DNA of 64,000 nucleotides from an uncultured Shewanella sp. (GTDB lineage: Bacteria; Pseudomonadota; Gammaproteobacteria; Enterobacterales; Shewanellaceae), in NCBI RefSeq assembly GCF_947501665.1, contig NZ_CANMWS010000018.1:62001-126000 (forward strand), written 5' to 3'. The translations under genes were made by a program, and so were the position numbers. Numbering within the stretch: the first letter of the stretch is position 1; each line of letters begins with the position of its first letter. This document shows positions 29,225 to 36,726 of this stretch, piece after piece. Below the pieces are notes generated by a model. The model was given only the letters and a program-made list of their open reading frames with translations, had not been told where the DNA came from and made no database searches.

Positions 29225-29400
29225 AACTCAACTCAACTCAACTCAACTCAACTCAACTCAACTCAACTCAACTCAACTTAACTCAACTCAACTCAACTTA
29301 ACTCAATTCAATTCAACCCAATTCAACCTAATTCACCCCAATTCAAGCCAACTCAAGTCAACCTAATTCAACTCAATTCAAGTCAACTCAATTTAACTTA
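29225..29400. repeat. Decaying pentanucleotide satellite (AACTC)n
   Basis: About 35 units in a constant five-base register. The first ten are perfect AACTC, then variants (AACTT, AATTC, AACCC, AAGTC, AACCT) become more frequent towards the 3' end. There is no open reading frame with a start through it. It lies between the RND operon and the accessory island, near the island's left edge. Confidence 0.95.
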
Positions 29401-29878
29401 GTCACCAATGAACAGGTGATATAGCGGGAGATTATTCATTTTAACGTTTAGTGAGCAAATATGAGTATCGATGTGAATGATATGGGGGTTAATAAAATCC
29501 ATTGCCAATGTTTTTGATAGGCTCATTATTACATGAAAAGTGTAATATTTATTTTGTATAAACAGCGTTGTTTATTTTAAAAGCAGCACTCTCTTACTTT
29601 TGATTTTACATAAAACATTCACAATGTTAACATATTTTTATCATTTGTATTATCATTTACGCCTACAAAGGTATCATTTACGCTAATAGAGGAATTGATT
29701 GTAATAGCGCGTTAGTTTGTGAGCAGATCACGAATATTTAATCAATGTACTCATACTATTTTAGTTTAGTTCATGTATTGAAGCAGCGAAAATGATTGCA
29801 ATTCGTATTTTTACTTTACTGAATACATAAGAGTAGTGTTGGCTTGAATAAATGTTAATATTGACGTAAGGGATGTTT
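29401..29878. other. Long AT-rich upstream region of the AraC-type regulator
   Basis: About 480 non-coding bases before the first island gene, beyond the satellite. I find no GG-N10-GC sigma-54 pattern in good context and no clear hairpin. It presumably holds the promoter and binding sites for the AraC-type gene. Confidence 0.4.
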
Positions 29879-30643
29879 ATGAGTACAGAGAAGGACGAAG
29901 TTATTTTTCTAGGAAATAATGCTGTTACTAAAGAAAGGTGTTCATATTATCTTCATTGTTCAGGGTATAAAGTTAAATATCAATTGGAAATAGATACGAG
30001 AGCTGATTCTCGGTATATCATTATATTCGACTCCATTCATCCTGTAATGGATTTTGATTCAGTATTAGAATATTTAAAAGGTAAGGGCTCCGTACCTATA
30101 TTGGCTCTTATTAACGATGAATTTATTCGGACTGATTTATATCATAAAGGTATTCAAGATTATCTTTTTCATCCGATGAACAACAAGGAGTTGGTTTATC
30201 GTATTGAGAATGGTATAGATTATTTTTATAAAAATAAGAATGAAGGCTGTAATCTATCAATTGAGATGAATAAGATGGCTGGTTATCTTCATGATATTGA
30301 TTTTGAAAGTGCTGAGAAAAAATTAGTTAAAAGAACATGCCAATATCTTATTGACAATATCGATAAGAAATTTTGTTTAGACGGTGTAGCAAGGGCAATG
30401 GGTACGAATAGAAGCAAGCTTTCTGCATCATTTAGGCTCATATTAAATAAAAGTGTGTTTGAATGGCTGAGAAAAGAAAGAATGTTACTAGCAAAATATT
30501 ATTTGGTGAGTACTCGAATGTCGATTCAGCAGGTTTCACTTGAGGTCGGTTATACGAATGCGGCTAATTTCTCTACATTATATAAAAAATCTTTTAATTT
30601 ATCACCCAGGGAACAAAGAACGATATTGATGATAAATGAATAA
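29879..30643 (+). CDS. AraC-type transcription regulator with degenerate receiver-like domain
   Basis: About 254 residues; the ATG at 29879 has AAGG at good spacing, better than the ATG six bases earlier. Residues about 8-115 have the layout of a response-regulator receiver (IIIFDSIHP, then SVPILALIND, then GIQDYLFHPMNNKELVYRIE), but the usual acidic pair near the start is missing and the conserved Lys before Pro is replaced by His. The C-terminal third is an AraC double helix-turn-helix (LDGVARAMGTNRSKLSASFR and VSLEVGYTNAANFSTLYKKSFNLSPREQR). It is the first gene of the R-body island and probably one of its controllers, responding to something other than standard phosphorylation. Confidence 0.8.
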   Translation: MSTEKDEVIFLGNNAVTKERCSYYLHCSGYKVKYQLEIDTRADSRYIIIFDSIHPVMDFDSVLEYLKGKGSVPILALINDEFIRTDLYHKGIQDYLFHPMNNKELVYRIENGIDYFYKNKNEGCNLSIEMNKMAGYLHDIDFESAEKKLVKRTCQYLIDNIDKKFCLDGVARAMGTNRSKLSASFRLILNKSVFEWLRKERMLLAKYYLVSTRMSIQQVSLEVGYTNAANFSTLYKKSFNLSPREQRTILMINE

Positions 30644-30744
30644 AATCATTCGTATTCAAATGTTTTTTTTATCTTACATATTATATTAACTTATATTGTT
30701 ATTTTATTAAAATTTATCTGTCGAATAAAGAATACAGAACATTA

Positions 30745-30761
30745 TGGGACTGTGATGGCGG
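30745..30761 (+). promoter_or_regulatory. Weak sigma-54-like -24/-12 element before the NusG paralogue
   Basis: TGGGACTGTGATGGCGG keeps GG and GC exactly ten bases apart and has T and A of the -24 box, but -12 is TGGC rather than TTGC. The GC is 37 bases before the GTG start. It resembles the element at 37825 in its TGGCGG end. Weak on its own. Confidence 0.35.
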
Positions 30762-30795
30762 AGCTTGCATAATGATGAATTATGGGGAATGAATA

Positions 30796-31284
30796 GTGAA
30801 ACAATGGTATGCTATTTATACAGTTGCAAATGCAGAAAAAAAATTGTACAACAGAGTGATAGCATCAGGCATTGAAGCTTATTTACCATTAGAGAGAATG
30901 ATGCGTCAATGGAGCGATAGAAAAAAAGAAATTACCAAACCCATATTTAAATCTTATTTATTTGTTTATCAAAATACAGATGAGTACCATAAAGTGAAAA
31001 GCTTTCCAGGTTTTCTGCAATATGTCAGTTTCGGAAATAAAGTATCGACCATTACTGAGTCTGAAATGACATTGATGAAAGTTATTGTTGAAAATTTTAA
31101 TCAAAAAGAAATTACTGGGAAGCTTATTAAGGGGGATAAAGTAAAGATCCTATCCGGTCCACTCGAAGGTTATATGGGCGTATTAACAAAAGTTCAAGGT
31201 AAAAGTAAAGTTGCTCTACACATTCATCAGTTAAAGCACAGTTTTATTTTAGACATATCAATGAATGATGTCATTAAACTTTAA
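30796..31284 (+). CDS. NusG/RfaH-type transcription antiterminator paralogue (UpxY-like)
   Basis: A 162-residue specialised NusG homologue. It begins at GTG with GGGGA upstream. KQWYAIYTVANAEKKLYNRV and the later PIFKSYLFVY are the NGN-domain signatures; a KOW motif lies at about residues 118-145 (GDKVKILSGPLEGYMGVLTKVQG). The housekeeping NusG is normally next to secE, so this one is an operon-specific paralogue. Such proteins load at early elongation and suppress termination through long operons. It heads a run of same-strand genes reaching 48.8 kb, which contains at least one intrinsic terminator, so the R-body genes are its likely target. Confidence 0.85.
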   Translation: MKQWYAIYTVANAEKKLYNRVIASGIEAYLPLERMMRQWSDRKKEITKPIFKSYLFVYQNTDEYHKVKSFPGFLQYVSFGNKVSTITESEMTLMKVIVENFNQKEITGKLIKGDKVKILSGPLEGYMGVLTKVQGKSKVALHIHQLKHSFILDISMNDVIKL

Positions 31285-31305
31285 TGAAATTAAGAGGAAA
31301 AAATA

Positions 31306-31911
31306 ATGAGTTTATTGAACTTGAAATATCAATCCTTATTAAAAGATTTATTAATTAAGCATGAAGGTTTAGTGTGTGAAATATATCAGTGTTCAGTGGG
31401 GAAAAACACGATAGGTGTTGGACGAAATCTCGATGCACAAGGCTTATCAATCAAAGAAGTGGAAGCGTTGATAACCAATAATGATCATAGAGTGGATATA
31501 TTGCATAAAGATCATATGAAGATGGATGAAATGTGGACACTTGCTGAAATAGCCAGTGATAGTGAGCATGTTAAGGCATTATGTCAAGGCGGGATCACAT
31601 TCGAGGAAGCCTTATATTTACTGGATAATGATATTGAGTTAGTGGAGTCTCAGTTATTAAAAAATATAAACTTTATTAATAAGTTAGATGATATTCGTAA
31701 AGTTGTTTTGTGTGATATGGCTTTTAATCTAGGGATGGCAGGACTGCTTAAATTTAAACGTATGCTAAGAGCCGTGGAATTAGGCAATTATCAAATGGCT
31801 GCAGATGAAATGTTAGCGTCAAAGTGGGCTAGACAAGTGGGGCAACGGGCAATTGATTTAGCGGATATGATGAGATCAGGCTCGAATGGAGCAGAACATA
31901 CTAGGAGCTAA
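31306..31911 (+). CDS. GH24 phage-type lysozyme-like protein
   Basis: A 201-residue muramidase-like protein without a signal peptide. The catalytic arrangement E-8-(D/C)-5-T of phage endolysins is exact: E20 in KHEGL, C29, and T35 in NTIGVGRNLD. DMAFNLG in the C-terminal lobe is also typical (FNMAFNLG in phage enzymes). It would cut peptidoglycan, either to lyse the producer and free R-bodies or to act on a target. Three bases separate it from the downstream Reb-family gene. A degenerate paralogue is encoded at 44275. Confidence 0.85.
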   Translation: MSLLNLKYQSLLKDLLIKHEGLVCEIYQCSVGKNTIGVGRNLDAQGLSIKEVEALITNNDHRVDILHKDHMKMDEMWTLAEIASDSEHVKALCQGGITFEEALYLLDNDIELVESQLLKNINFINKLDDIRKVVLCDMAFNLGMAGLLKFKRMLRAVELGNYQMAADEMLASKWARQVGQRAIDLADMMRSGSNGAEHTRS

Positions 31912-31913
31912 GC

Positions 31914-32129
31914 ATGACAGCACTCGATAAAATGGTGGATGCTATTGCATTGATTAATACCATGAATGTGAGTATCGCCCCTGCGCTGTCCATGGGAAGT
32001 TTGTATATGAATATGTCTAATGCTATGGGGATGGCGGCAATGAATCATGTCTTTGCACAACAACAAACCCATATTAGCCAACAAGCGGCTTTAGTTGTTG
32101 GAATAAAAAAAATGTATGCTTTTAGTTAA
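31914..32129 (+). CDS. RebB-family R-body protein, divergent copy
   Basis: A 71-residue protein of the RebB ('killing trait') family. The core pattern APALSMGSLYMNMSNAMGMAAMN.VFAQQQTHI..QAALVVGIKKM aligns along its length with the other Reb proteins of this locus. AGGAG lies upstream, overlapping the end of the GH24 gene, so the two are co-translated. R-body proteins polymerise into ribbons rolled into a cylinder that can extend and burst membranes. This copy lacks the N-terminal VNGAxIDxVS segment of the others and may be a minor or initiating subunit. Confidence 0.85.
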   Translation: MTALDKMVDAIALINTMNVSIAPALSMGSLYMNMSNAMGMAAMNHVFAQQQTHISQQAALVVGIKKMYAFS

Positions 32130-32169
32130 GTTAACTTGATTGATGAATGCAATATTTTAAGGGGATATC

Positions 32170-32529
32170 ATGAGTAATGAAGAAGAAAAAAATAATGCTC
32201 CTTCAGCAGAGCAATTATATCAACAATCTATGTCTTTAATTGATGAAGCAATAAAGTCTTGCGGAATAGAAGGGTTTGAAGGTGCTACTCTCGCTATTCC
32301 TCAAGTTATTCAAGGAAACGATATCAATACACACCCTATACCACAAGTTTCAGATCAAACATTTTTTAATCAAGCTAATCGTTTATTTGGTGCGCAAGAA
32401 AATTTATTCAATGAACCAGAAGAGCTTAATAAAGAAATGACTTCTGATAACAATGAGTATTCTCAAGATGGTTCGGAAAGTAATGATCCTGGGTTAAATT
32501 CAATTAATGATATGTTCAATTCTATTTAA
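32170..32529 (+). CDS. Small acidic protein of unknown function
   Basis: A 119-residue hydrophilic protein rich in Asp, Glu, Asn and Ser, with no signal peptide or membrane segment. AAGGGG precedes the ATG. I recognise no family. Its position between a Reb gene and the next island gene suggests an accessory role in R-body assembly or regulation. The last 40 residues look disordered. Confidence 0.65.
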   Translation: MSNEEEKNNAPSAEQLYQQSMSLIDEAIKSCGIEGFEGATLAIPQVIQGNDINTHPIPQVSDQTFFNQANRLFGAQENLFNEPEELNKEMTSDNNEYSQDGSESNDPGLNSINDMFNSI

Positions 32530-32552
32530 TTAAATGATATTTAAAATAGGTT

Positions 32553-33194
32553 ATGGCACACAAGAAATATTTATTACCAGTAGAGCAATTAATGATAGAG
32601 TATGGAACTAATTTATATTTCACTGAAAGTGATAATATGAAATTATTATATAGGGATTTACCTTGTACATTTTATTCTATCATTAATGTGTTGAACAGAT
32701 CTATTATTGACTCTCAATTTAATAATGTGGTGTTTAATTTATTGGCAAAAGGGAATGTTACTGATATATTAAATGTCATTCCTAATGATAATGTTCATTG
32801 GCAAAGAGTGTTCGTTAATTGTATGGGAAATAATATCAATAACCTCGTATCAGAATTGGTGTGTTTTTCAATGGATAAATGTTTTTATATATTATATGTG
32901 ACATTTTTTAATGATGATTTTGTTCGTGTAAATCATGATCTAAAACTTAGAGATGATGGTTGTGATAGACATAGTATCTATTTTTCATTGTTGAAAAATT
33001 TAATATCGAATGTGGTGATCCATGCTATTGAAAATAAATATACCAGTGTTATTGCTGATGTTTATAATCCGAATATAAAGAAAATGTTTCATCAGATAGG
33101 ATTTAACGAGGTGAATAAAGCGGTAAATGATTATATTATGCCGTCATTTAGAATGAAATTAACTGACTTTTATTTAGTGAAACGTGAAAAGTAG
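32553..33194 (+). CDS. Unknown protein, possibly GNAT-like
   Basis: A 213-residue AT-rich gene. The stretch YNPNIKKMFHQIGFNEV (about residues 168-184) resembles the Asn...Gly-Phe ending of GNAT acetyltransferases, and the preceding helix could fit, but the acetyl-CoA loop (Q/RxxGxG/A) is not evident. So the GNAT idea is weak. It ends the first gene block of the island; a 306-base repeat-bearing gap follows. Confidence 0.6.
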   Translation: MAHKKYLLPVEQLMIEYGTNLYFTESDNMKLLYRDLPCTFYSIINVLNRSIIDSQFNNVVFNLLAKGNVTDILNVIPNDNVHWQRVFVNCMGNNINNLVSELVCFSMDKCFYILYVTFFNDDFVRVNHDLKLRDDGCDRHSIYFSLLKNLISNVVIHAIENKYTSVIADVYNPNIKKMFHQIGFNEVNKAVNDYIMPSFRMKLTDFYLVKREK

Positions 33195-33500
33195 TCATCA
33201 AAAAAATTATTTATGTTTATGATGTCAATCATTTTTAACATCAACCATAATACTTCAAATGTGTAAAGTTTAATAAGTTTAATAAGTTTAATAAGTTTAA
33301 TAAGTTTAATAAGTTTAATAAGTTTAATAAGTTTAATAAGTTTATTCATTTTCTATTTTTCTATTCATTGGCAAATTGAATAGGAAGTGTGAACAAGCCA
33401 ATGGCTAATAAGACTGTTAACACTTGATTTAATCATAGTCACAATTGAGTGTCTTTCAGAGTAAAACAAACGATAAATTAATCTTAATAGGAGAACGAGT
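33195..33500. other. Intergenic region with 9-base repeat before the first Reb pair
   Basis: Holds the AAGTTTAAT array and a short upstream region for the Reb pair. I searched it for GG-N10-GC and found none, so the sigma-54 idea is not supported for this promoter. No terminator with a T tract is obvious. Confidence 0.5.
33266..33344. repeat. Nine-base tandem repeat (AAGTTTAAT)n
   Basis: Eight perfect copies and a seven-base partial copy, ending about 155 bases before the Reb gene at 33501. Perfect copies imply recent slippage and a variable length. Confidence 0.97.
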
Positions 33501-33740
33501 ATGGCAGAGGCAAAACAACCAGAAGCAGTGAATGGCGCCATCATTGACGCTGTTTCAGCCACGAATACTAAAGTGCTTGCAGAAGCGCCAGCAATGGCTA
33601 TGGGCAGTTTATACCAAACCATAGGCAATTCAGTGGCGATGGCGGCAGCAAATGCGGTTTATGCGCAGCAACAAGCCCATGTGACTTGCCAAGCCGCAAC
33701 AACGTTAGGCATAACAAAAATGTTTGAACAAAATAAGTAA
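33501..33740 (+). CDS. RebB-family R-body structural protein (copy 1)
   Basis: A 79-residue RebB-family protein. After a short polar start it has VNGAIIDAVSATNTKVL, then APAMAMGSLYQTIGNSVAMAAANAVYAQQQ (written here in parts: APAMAMGSLYQTIGNS and AANAVYAQQQ), and ends with CQAATTLGITKMF. No signal peptide. AGGAG precedes the ATG. Known RebA and RebB proteins of this kind are small, Ala-rich, and make the insoluble rolled ribbon of R-bodies. It shares 53 identical bases with the next gene, so the two arose by recent duplication or gene conversion. Confidence 0.92.
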   Translation: MAEAKQPEAVNGAIIDAVSATNTKVLAEAPAMAMGSLYQTIGNSVAMAAANAVYAQQQAHVTCQAATTLGITKMFEQNK

Positions 33741-33786
33741 ACCACATTATTGGTAATGTATATTTCATGATTTTCGGAGAGGTATT

Positions 33787-34017
33787 ATGGCACAACCTGA
33801 AACGGTGAACGGTGCAGTGATTGACTCTGTCAGTATTGCTAATACCAAAGTGCTTGCAGAAGCACCGGCTATGGCAATGGGGAGTTTGTATCAAACCATT
33901 GGCAATTCAGTGGCGATGGCGGCAGCAAATGCGGTTTATGCGCAGCAACAAGCAAATGTGACTTATCAAGCGGCAACAACATTGGGGATCACTAAGCTGT
34001 ATTCAGCGAATAAGTAA
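33787..34017 (+). CDS. RebB-family R-body structural protein (copy 2)
   Basis: A 76-residue paralogue, 46 bases after copy 1, with GGAGAGG before the ATG. The core is the same except that the Cys of VTCQA in the other long copies is Tyr (VTYQA), and the middle of the N-terminal segment reads DSVSIANTK. If that Cys contributes to crosslinking or packing, this copy would behave differently in the ribbon. Confidence 0.92.
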   Translation: MAQPETVNGAVIDSVSIANTKVLAEAPAMAMGSLYQTIGNSVAMAAANAVYAQQQANVTYQAATTLGITKLYSANK

Positions 34018-34043
34018 ACGATAACGTCCCCATTGATTATTAC

Positions 34044-34084
34044 AGGTGCAGAAAAGCATATTGATGTAGAGGTTATCTGCACCT
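34044..34084 (+). repeat. Inverted repeat before the divergent Reb gene
   Basis: AGGTGCAGA and TCTGCACCT form a perfect 9-bp stem around 23 bases, with no T tract after it. It may be a processing or stability hairpin that sets different levels for the genes on either side. Confidence 0.6.
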
Positions 34085-34114
34085 TCATATTAGAAATAAA
34101 TAAGGTTAATTAAT

Positions 34115-34330
34115 ATGAGTCAAGATGAAAACCAGTATATCGCATCTTCAAAAGCGATTAATGATGAAGTTCAAGAACAAAGTGCAGCGACATTAAGAAC
34201 ATTATCATTGGGGGGCTTAGTGAATGCGTTATCACTGAGTATGTTAAACAATACCTCCAATCAATATGCATCGCAAAACTTAGGCAATTCAGCCATGGTG
34301 GCAGCGTGTGAAAAAATCTTAGGCAGTTGA
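34115..34330 (+). CDS. Divergent RebB-family protein
   Basis: A 71-residue protein that aligns with the Reb core without much identity: TLRTLSLGGLVNALSLSML sits over the AMAMGSLYQTI region and YASQN over YAQQQ, with ACEKILG at the end over TLGITK. AAGG lies nine bases before the ATG. R-body loci often carry both near-identical and diverged Reb proteins, and the diverged ones may guide assembly. The family placement is by pattern and less sure than for its neighbours. Confidence 0.7.
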   Translation: MSQDENQYIASSKAINDEVQEQSAATLRTLSLGGLVNALSLSMLNNTSNQYASQNLGNSAMVAACEKILGS

Positions 34331-34360
34331 ATGATAATTTGCATGTAAGGAGTGAAATTA

Positions 34361-34687
34361 ATGAGTGATTCAGAAAATAATACTCAAGGCGTATCGAGTT
34401 GTGTGAGTGGGTTGTTTAAGCCATTAAAAGAAGATACTTCAAATGGCAATACCTGGGCATTTTGTTTCAATAAAATTCAGAATCAAATTAGCTTAAATGT
34501 CACGATTAATACGCCGACTATGTTGGTTGATATGAATAATCAGCATCTTGAAGCGCCGTTGGCTCTTGAGGATCTTAACCAGTTGTTAGTATGGCTCTTT
34601 CAAGTAAAAACCAGTATGCAGGCGGCGAAAAAGAGTGGATCAGGAAAAGGTACTAACGCCGTCAATGTGACTCCTCCATCAACTTAA
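34361..34687 (+). CDS. R-body island accessory protein, WAF family (copy 1)
   Basis: About 108 residues; the ATG at 34361 has AAGGAG eight bases upstream, whereas an in-frame GTG nine bases earlier does not. No known family. It is a clear paralogue of the protein at 39086: both share CVSG/GVSG, WAF.FNK, an alternating segment with NTPTMLVDM versus NSPSMLMEM, and LFQVKT. Each copy follows a set of Reb genes, so the family probably works with the Reb polymer. The C-terminal 20 residues are low-complexity and polar. Confidence 0.7.
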   Translation: MSDSENNTQGVSSCVSGLFKPLKEDTSNGNTWAFCFNKIQNQISLNVTINTPTMLVDMNNQHLEAPLALEDLNQLLVWLFQVKTSMQAAKKSGSGKGTNAVNVTPPST

Positions 34688-34768
34688 TGAGAACTGGCCT
34701 AAATACGGGTGACATTTCTATTTTCATGATGATCAGTAGAGCCTGAATTGACATCACAAGGAGCGACA

Positions 34769-35086
34769 ATGAACATGAAAAAGCCGGCTGAAAAAACAGA
34801 TTTTGATATTGGTATTAATCCTCATGAAGCAGCGGGAGCGGCATTGGCACAAACGGTGGCAAATACAGCTCAAGATCAAACGGATCTTATTCGTAACCAA
34901 AACATTATTAAAACCACGGTGATGGCAAGCGCTTACGCTAAATGGTTGGCGAACCCTATGATGCAAGATGAGTACAGTGCCATTATTCAGGAGGCAAAGG
35001 TGAGCGATCCTAAAACGCCTTTTGATACCGCTACAAAAGTGATGAACGTTTATCAACAATCCTATACCAATAAATTTAAAGATTAA
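34769..35086 (+). CDS. R-body island accessory protein, AKWLA family (copy 1)
   Basis: About 105 residues from the ATG at 34769 (AAGGAG five bases upstream; an upstream in-frame TTG lacks a site). It shares TTV....A.AKWLA.P......Y..II with the protein at 37419, so the two are paralogues. The centre (TTVMASAYAKWLANP) could form an Ala-rich helix not unlike Reb proteins, and it might be a distant relative of them. Function unknown. Confidence 0.65.
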   Translation: MNMKKPAEKTDFDIGINPHEAAGAALAQTVANTAQDQTDLIRNQNIIKTTVMASAYAKWLANPMMQDEYSAIIQEAKVSDPKTPFDTATKVMNVYQQSYTNKFKD

Positions 35087-35101
35087 GGCAGTCGAGCTGC
35101 A
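35086..35101 (+). promoter_or_regulatory. Candidate sigma-54 promoter before the activator gene
   Basis: AGGCAGTCGAGCTGCA matches GGCA of the -24 box and TGCA of the -12 box with GG and GC ten bases apart. It begins at the last base of the preceding stop codon, and its GC is about 143 bases before the activator gene. It could give autoregulation. Moderate to weak. Confidence 0.4.
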
Positions 35102-35243
35102 TTGGAACATTGTGAGTATGATAACGCTATGTTCCCCCTTTCATTGGTGGAGAGAAGATGCACAAAACCTTGTGTCAATAAAAGGTTGAAACACATTAGG
35201 GGGATCCAATTTGGATAACCCATCCAGGATAGGTAGATGAAAT

Positions 35244-36200
35244 ATGACGTGCTCGACAACAGTTTTACCCGGCATTATTGGGAATGCAGTTTCTATTCAT
35301 GCATTGGCGGCACAAATTGATAAAATTGCAGTGACAGATCATCCTGTTTTATTAAAAGGGGAAACGGGAACGGGAAAAGAATTATTTGCGAATGCAATTC
35401 ATCAATTGAGTGGCCGCACTGGAGAGGTTATTGCTGTGAACTGCAGTGCGATACCGGAACATTTATTTGAATCACTTTTGTTTGGCCATGAAAAAGGGGC
35501 GTTCACTGGCGCCGATAAAAGTCATGATGGTTTCTTTGCGCAAGCACATCAAGGAACGTTATTTTTTGATGAAATAGCTGAGTTGCCTCTGATACACCAG
35601 CCTAAATTATTGCGAGTACTGGAAACCAAATCTTTTAGTCGAATAGGCAGCGCTGAAAAACGCCAATTTACTGGGAGGATTATTTCCGCTTCCCATGAAA
35701 ATATGGAATTGAGAGTTAAAGATAAAATGTTCCGTGAAGATTTATATTATCGATTGAATTTGTTTGAGTTGTCTATTCCTTCTCTGGCTCAGCGCCGTGA
35801 AGATATACCATTATTAGTGGAACATTTTGCGGGGCAAACTAAAAAGATGATTTTTAGTCAATGTGCGATGGAATTACTGAAATATGCATTATGGCCAGGC
35901 AATATTAGACAGCTTAAAAATACTATTGATAAATTGGTTATTCTAGCCGATGACGATTATTTATCGGCTCAGTGTATTCAAGATTTACTTGCCTGCGAAA
36001 CGGATCCTCATATATTAAAGCAACTGGCAAAAGAAATTATTGAATTACCGAGAGAGAATAAAATAAAAGCGATTTACGATGCGCTAGTGCAAGAGGCGAT
36101 GGATCAAAGCCAGGGCAATAAAACGAAAGCGGCTTCATTGTTAGGTGTGCATCGAAAAGTGGTTGAGCGTCGTTTGCATCAAATTAATGGCACATTTTAG
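35244..36200 (+). CDS. Sigma-54-dependent activator without sensor domain (PspF-like)
   Basis: A 318-residue bacterial enhancer-binding protein. It begins directly with the AAA+ domain: Walker A GETGTGKE at about 39-46, GAFTGA intact at 85-90 (the sigma-54 contact loop), Walker B GTLFFDEI, and REDLYYRLNLF with the arginine fingers. A Fis-type helix-turn-helix (TKAASLLGVHRKVVERRL) closes the protein. There is no receiver, PAS or GAF domain, as in PspF, so its activity must be set by expression or by a partner protein. It lies in the centre of the Reb gene sets; good sigma-54 promoters at 45234, 50723 and 51380 are likely targets. Confidence 0.93.
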   Translation: MTCSTTVLPGIIGNAVSIHALAAQIDKIAVTDHPVLLKGETGTGKELFANAIHQLSGRTGEVIAVNCSAIPEHLFESLLFGHEKGAFTGADKSHDGFFAQAHQGTLFFDEIAELPLIHQPKLLRVLETKSFSRIGSAEKRQFTGRIISASHENMELRVKDKMFREDLYYRLNLFELSIPSLAQRREDIPLLVEHFAGQTKKMIFSQCAMELLKYALWPGNIRQLKNTIDKLVILADDDYLSAQCIQDLLACETDPHILKQLAKEIIELPRENKIKAIYDALVQEAMDQSQGNKTKAASLLGVHRKVVERRLHQINGTF

Positions 36201-36214
36201 TGTAAGGGAGCTAC

Positions 36215-36724
36215 ATGACAAAACAAAGTAGTGAGAAAAAGCGGGGAGTGAATACTCAGGCACAAACGTCATTTCCTCATGAGCAAGTATTGTCAATAAC
36301 GGAAGAAATATTAAATAACGAAGTCATTGATAGTATGCCTCTTGATGATATCTCTAATGTCCACGTCAATGAGTCGTTCCAAAATGATCCGTTCGAAGAT
36401 GCTGTCCAATTGAATGCACAAGCAATGGGAATGGATGCCAGTGAGCATATCGTTAAATTAAAGCAACAAGAAAAAGAAAAATTGAATCTGCTATTCACAG
36501 AGCTTAAAGCGCAAGCGGCAAGTCTGTCGACGGTAATGGTCACTTCAGCCCCCAAAGTGGAGAAAAATACGTTGTCATCTTTAGATGGCTTACGTTTAAA
36601 AGGGCCACTATTACCGCCGTTGGCGGGTATGCAGAAAATTAAAGCGGTGCATCAAATGGGGTTAGCGGATTTATTGGAGAACATTGGCGACACGATACCT
36701 TTCATCGATAATACAGAGGAGTAA
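36215..36724 (+). CDS. Unknown R-body island protein with a predicted coiled-coil stretch
   Basis: A 169-residue soluble protein. The first 70 residues are acidic and polar; residues about 75-105 (HIVKLKQQEKEKLNLLFTEL) look like a charged helix or coiled coil; a Pro/Leu segment (LKGPLLPPLAGM) follows. AAGGGAG precedes the ATG and the gene starts 14 bases after the activator gene, so they are co-transcribed. No family recognised. Confidence 0.65.
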   Translation: MTKQSSEKKRGVNTQAQTSFPHEQVLSITEEILNNEVIDSMPLDDISNVHVNESFQNDPFEDAVQLNAQAMGMDASEHIVKLKQQEKEKLNLLFTELKAQAASLSTVMVTSAPKVEKNTLSSLDGLRLKGPLLPPLAGMQKIKAVHQMGLADLLENIGDTIPFIDNTEE

Positions 36725-36726
36725 GT

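Noticed and set aside
29225..29400. CRISPR-like appearance of the repeated region
   Set aside because: The unit is five bases in continuous tandem with no unique spacers and no cas genes nearby.
30756..30769. An ops-like element (GGCGGAGCTTGC) before the NusG paralogue
   Set aside because: It resembles the RfaH ops sequence only if a base is deleted, and I did not find it repeated in other leaders of the island.
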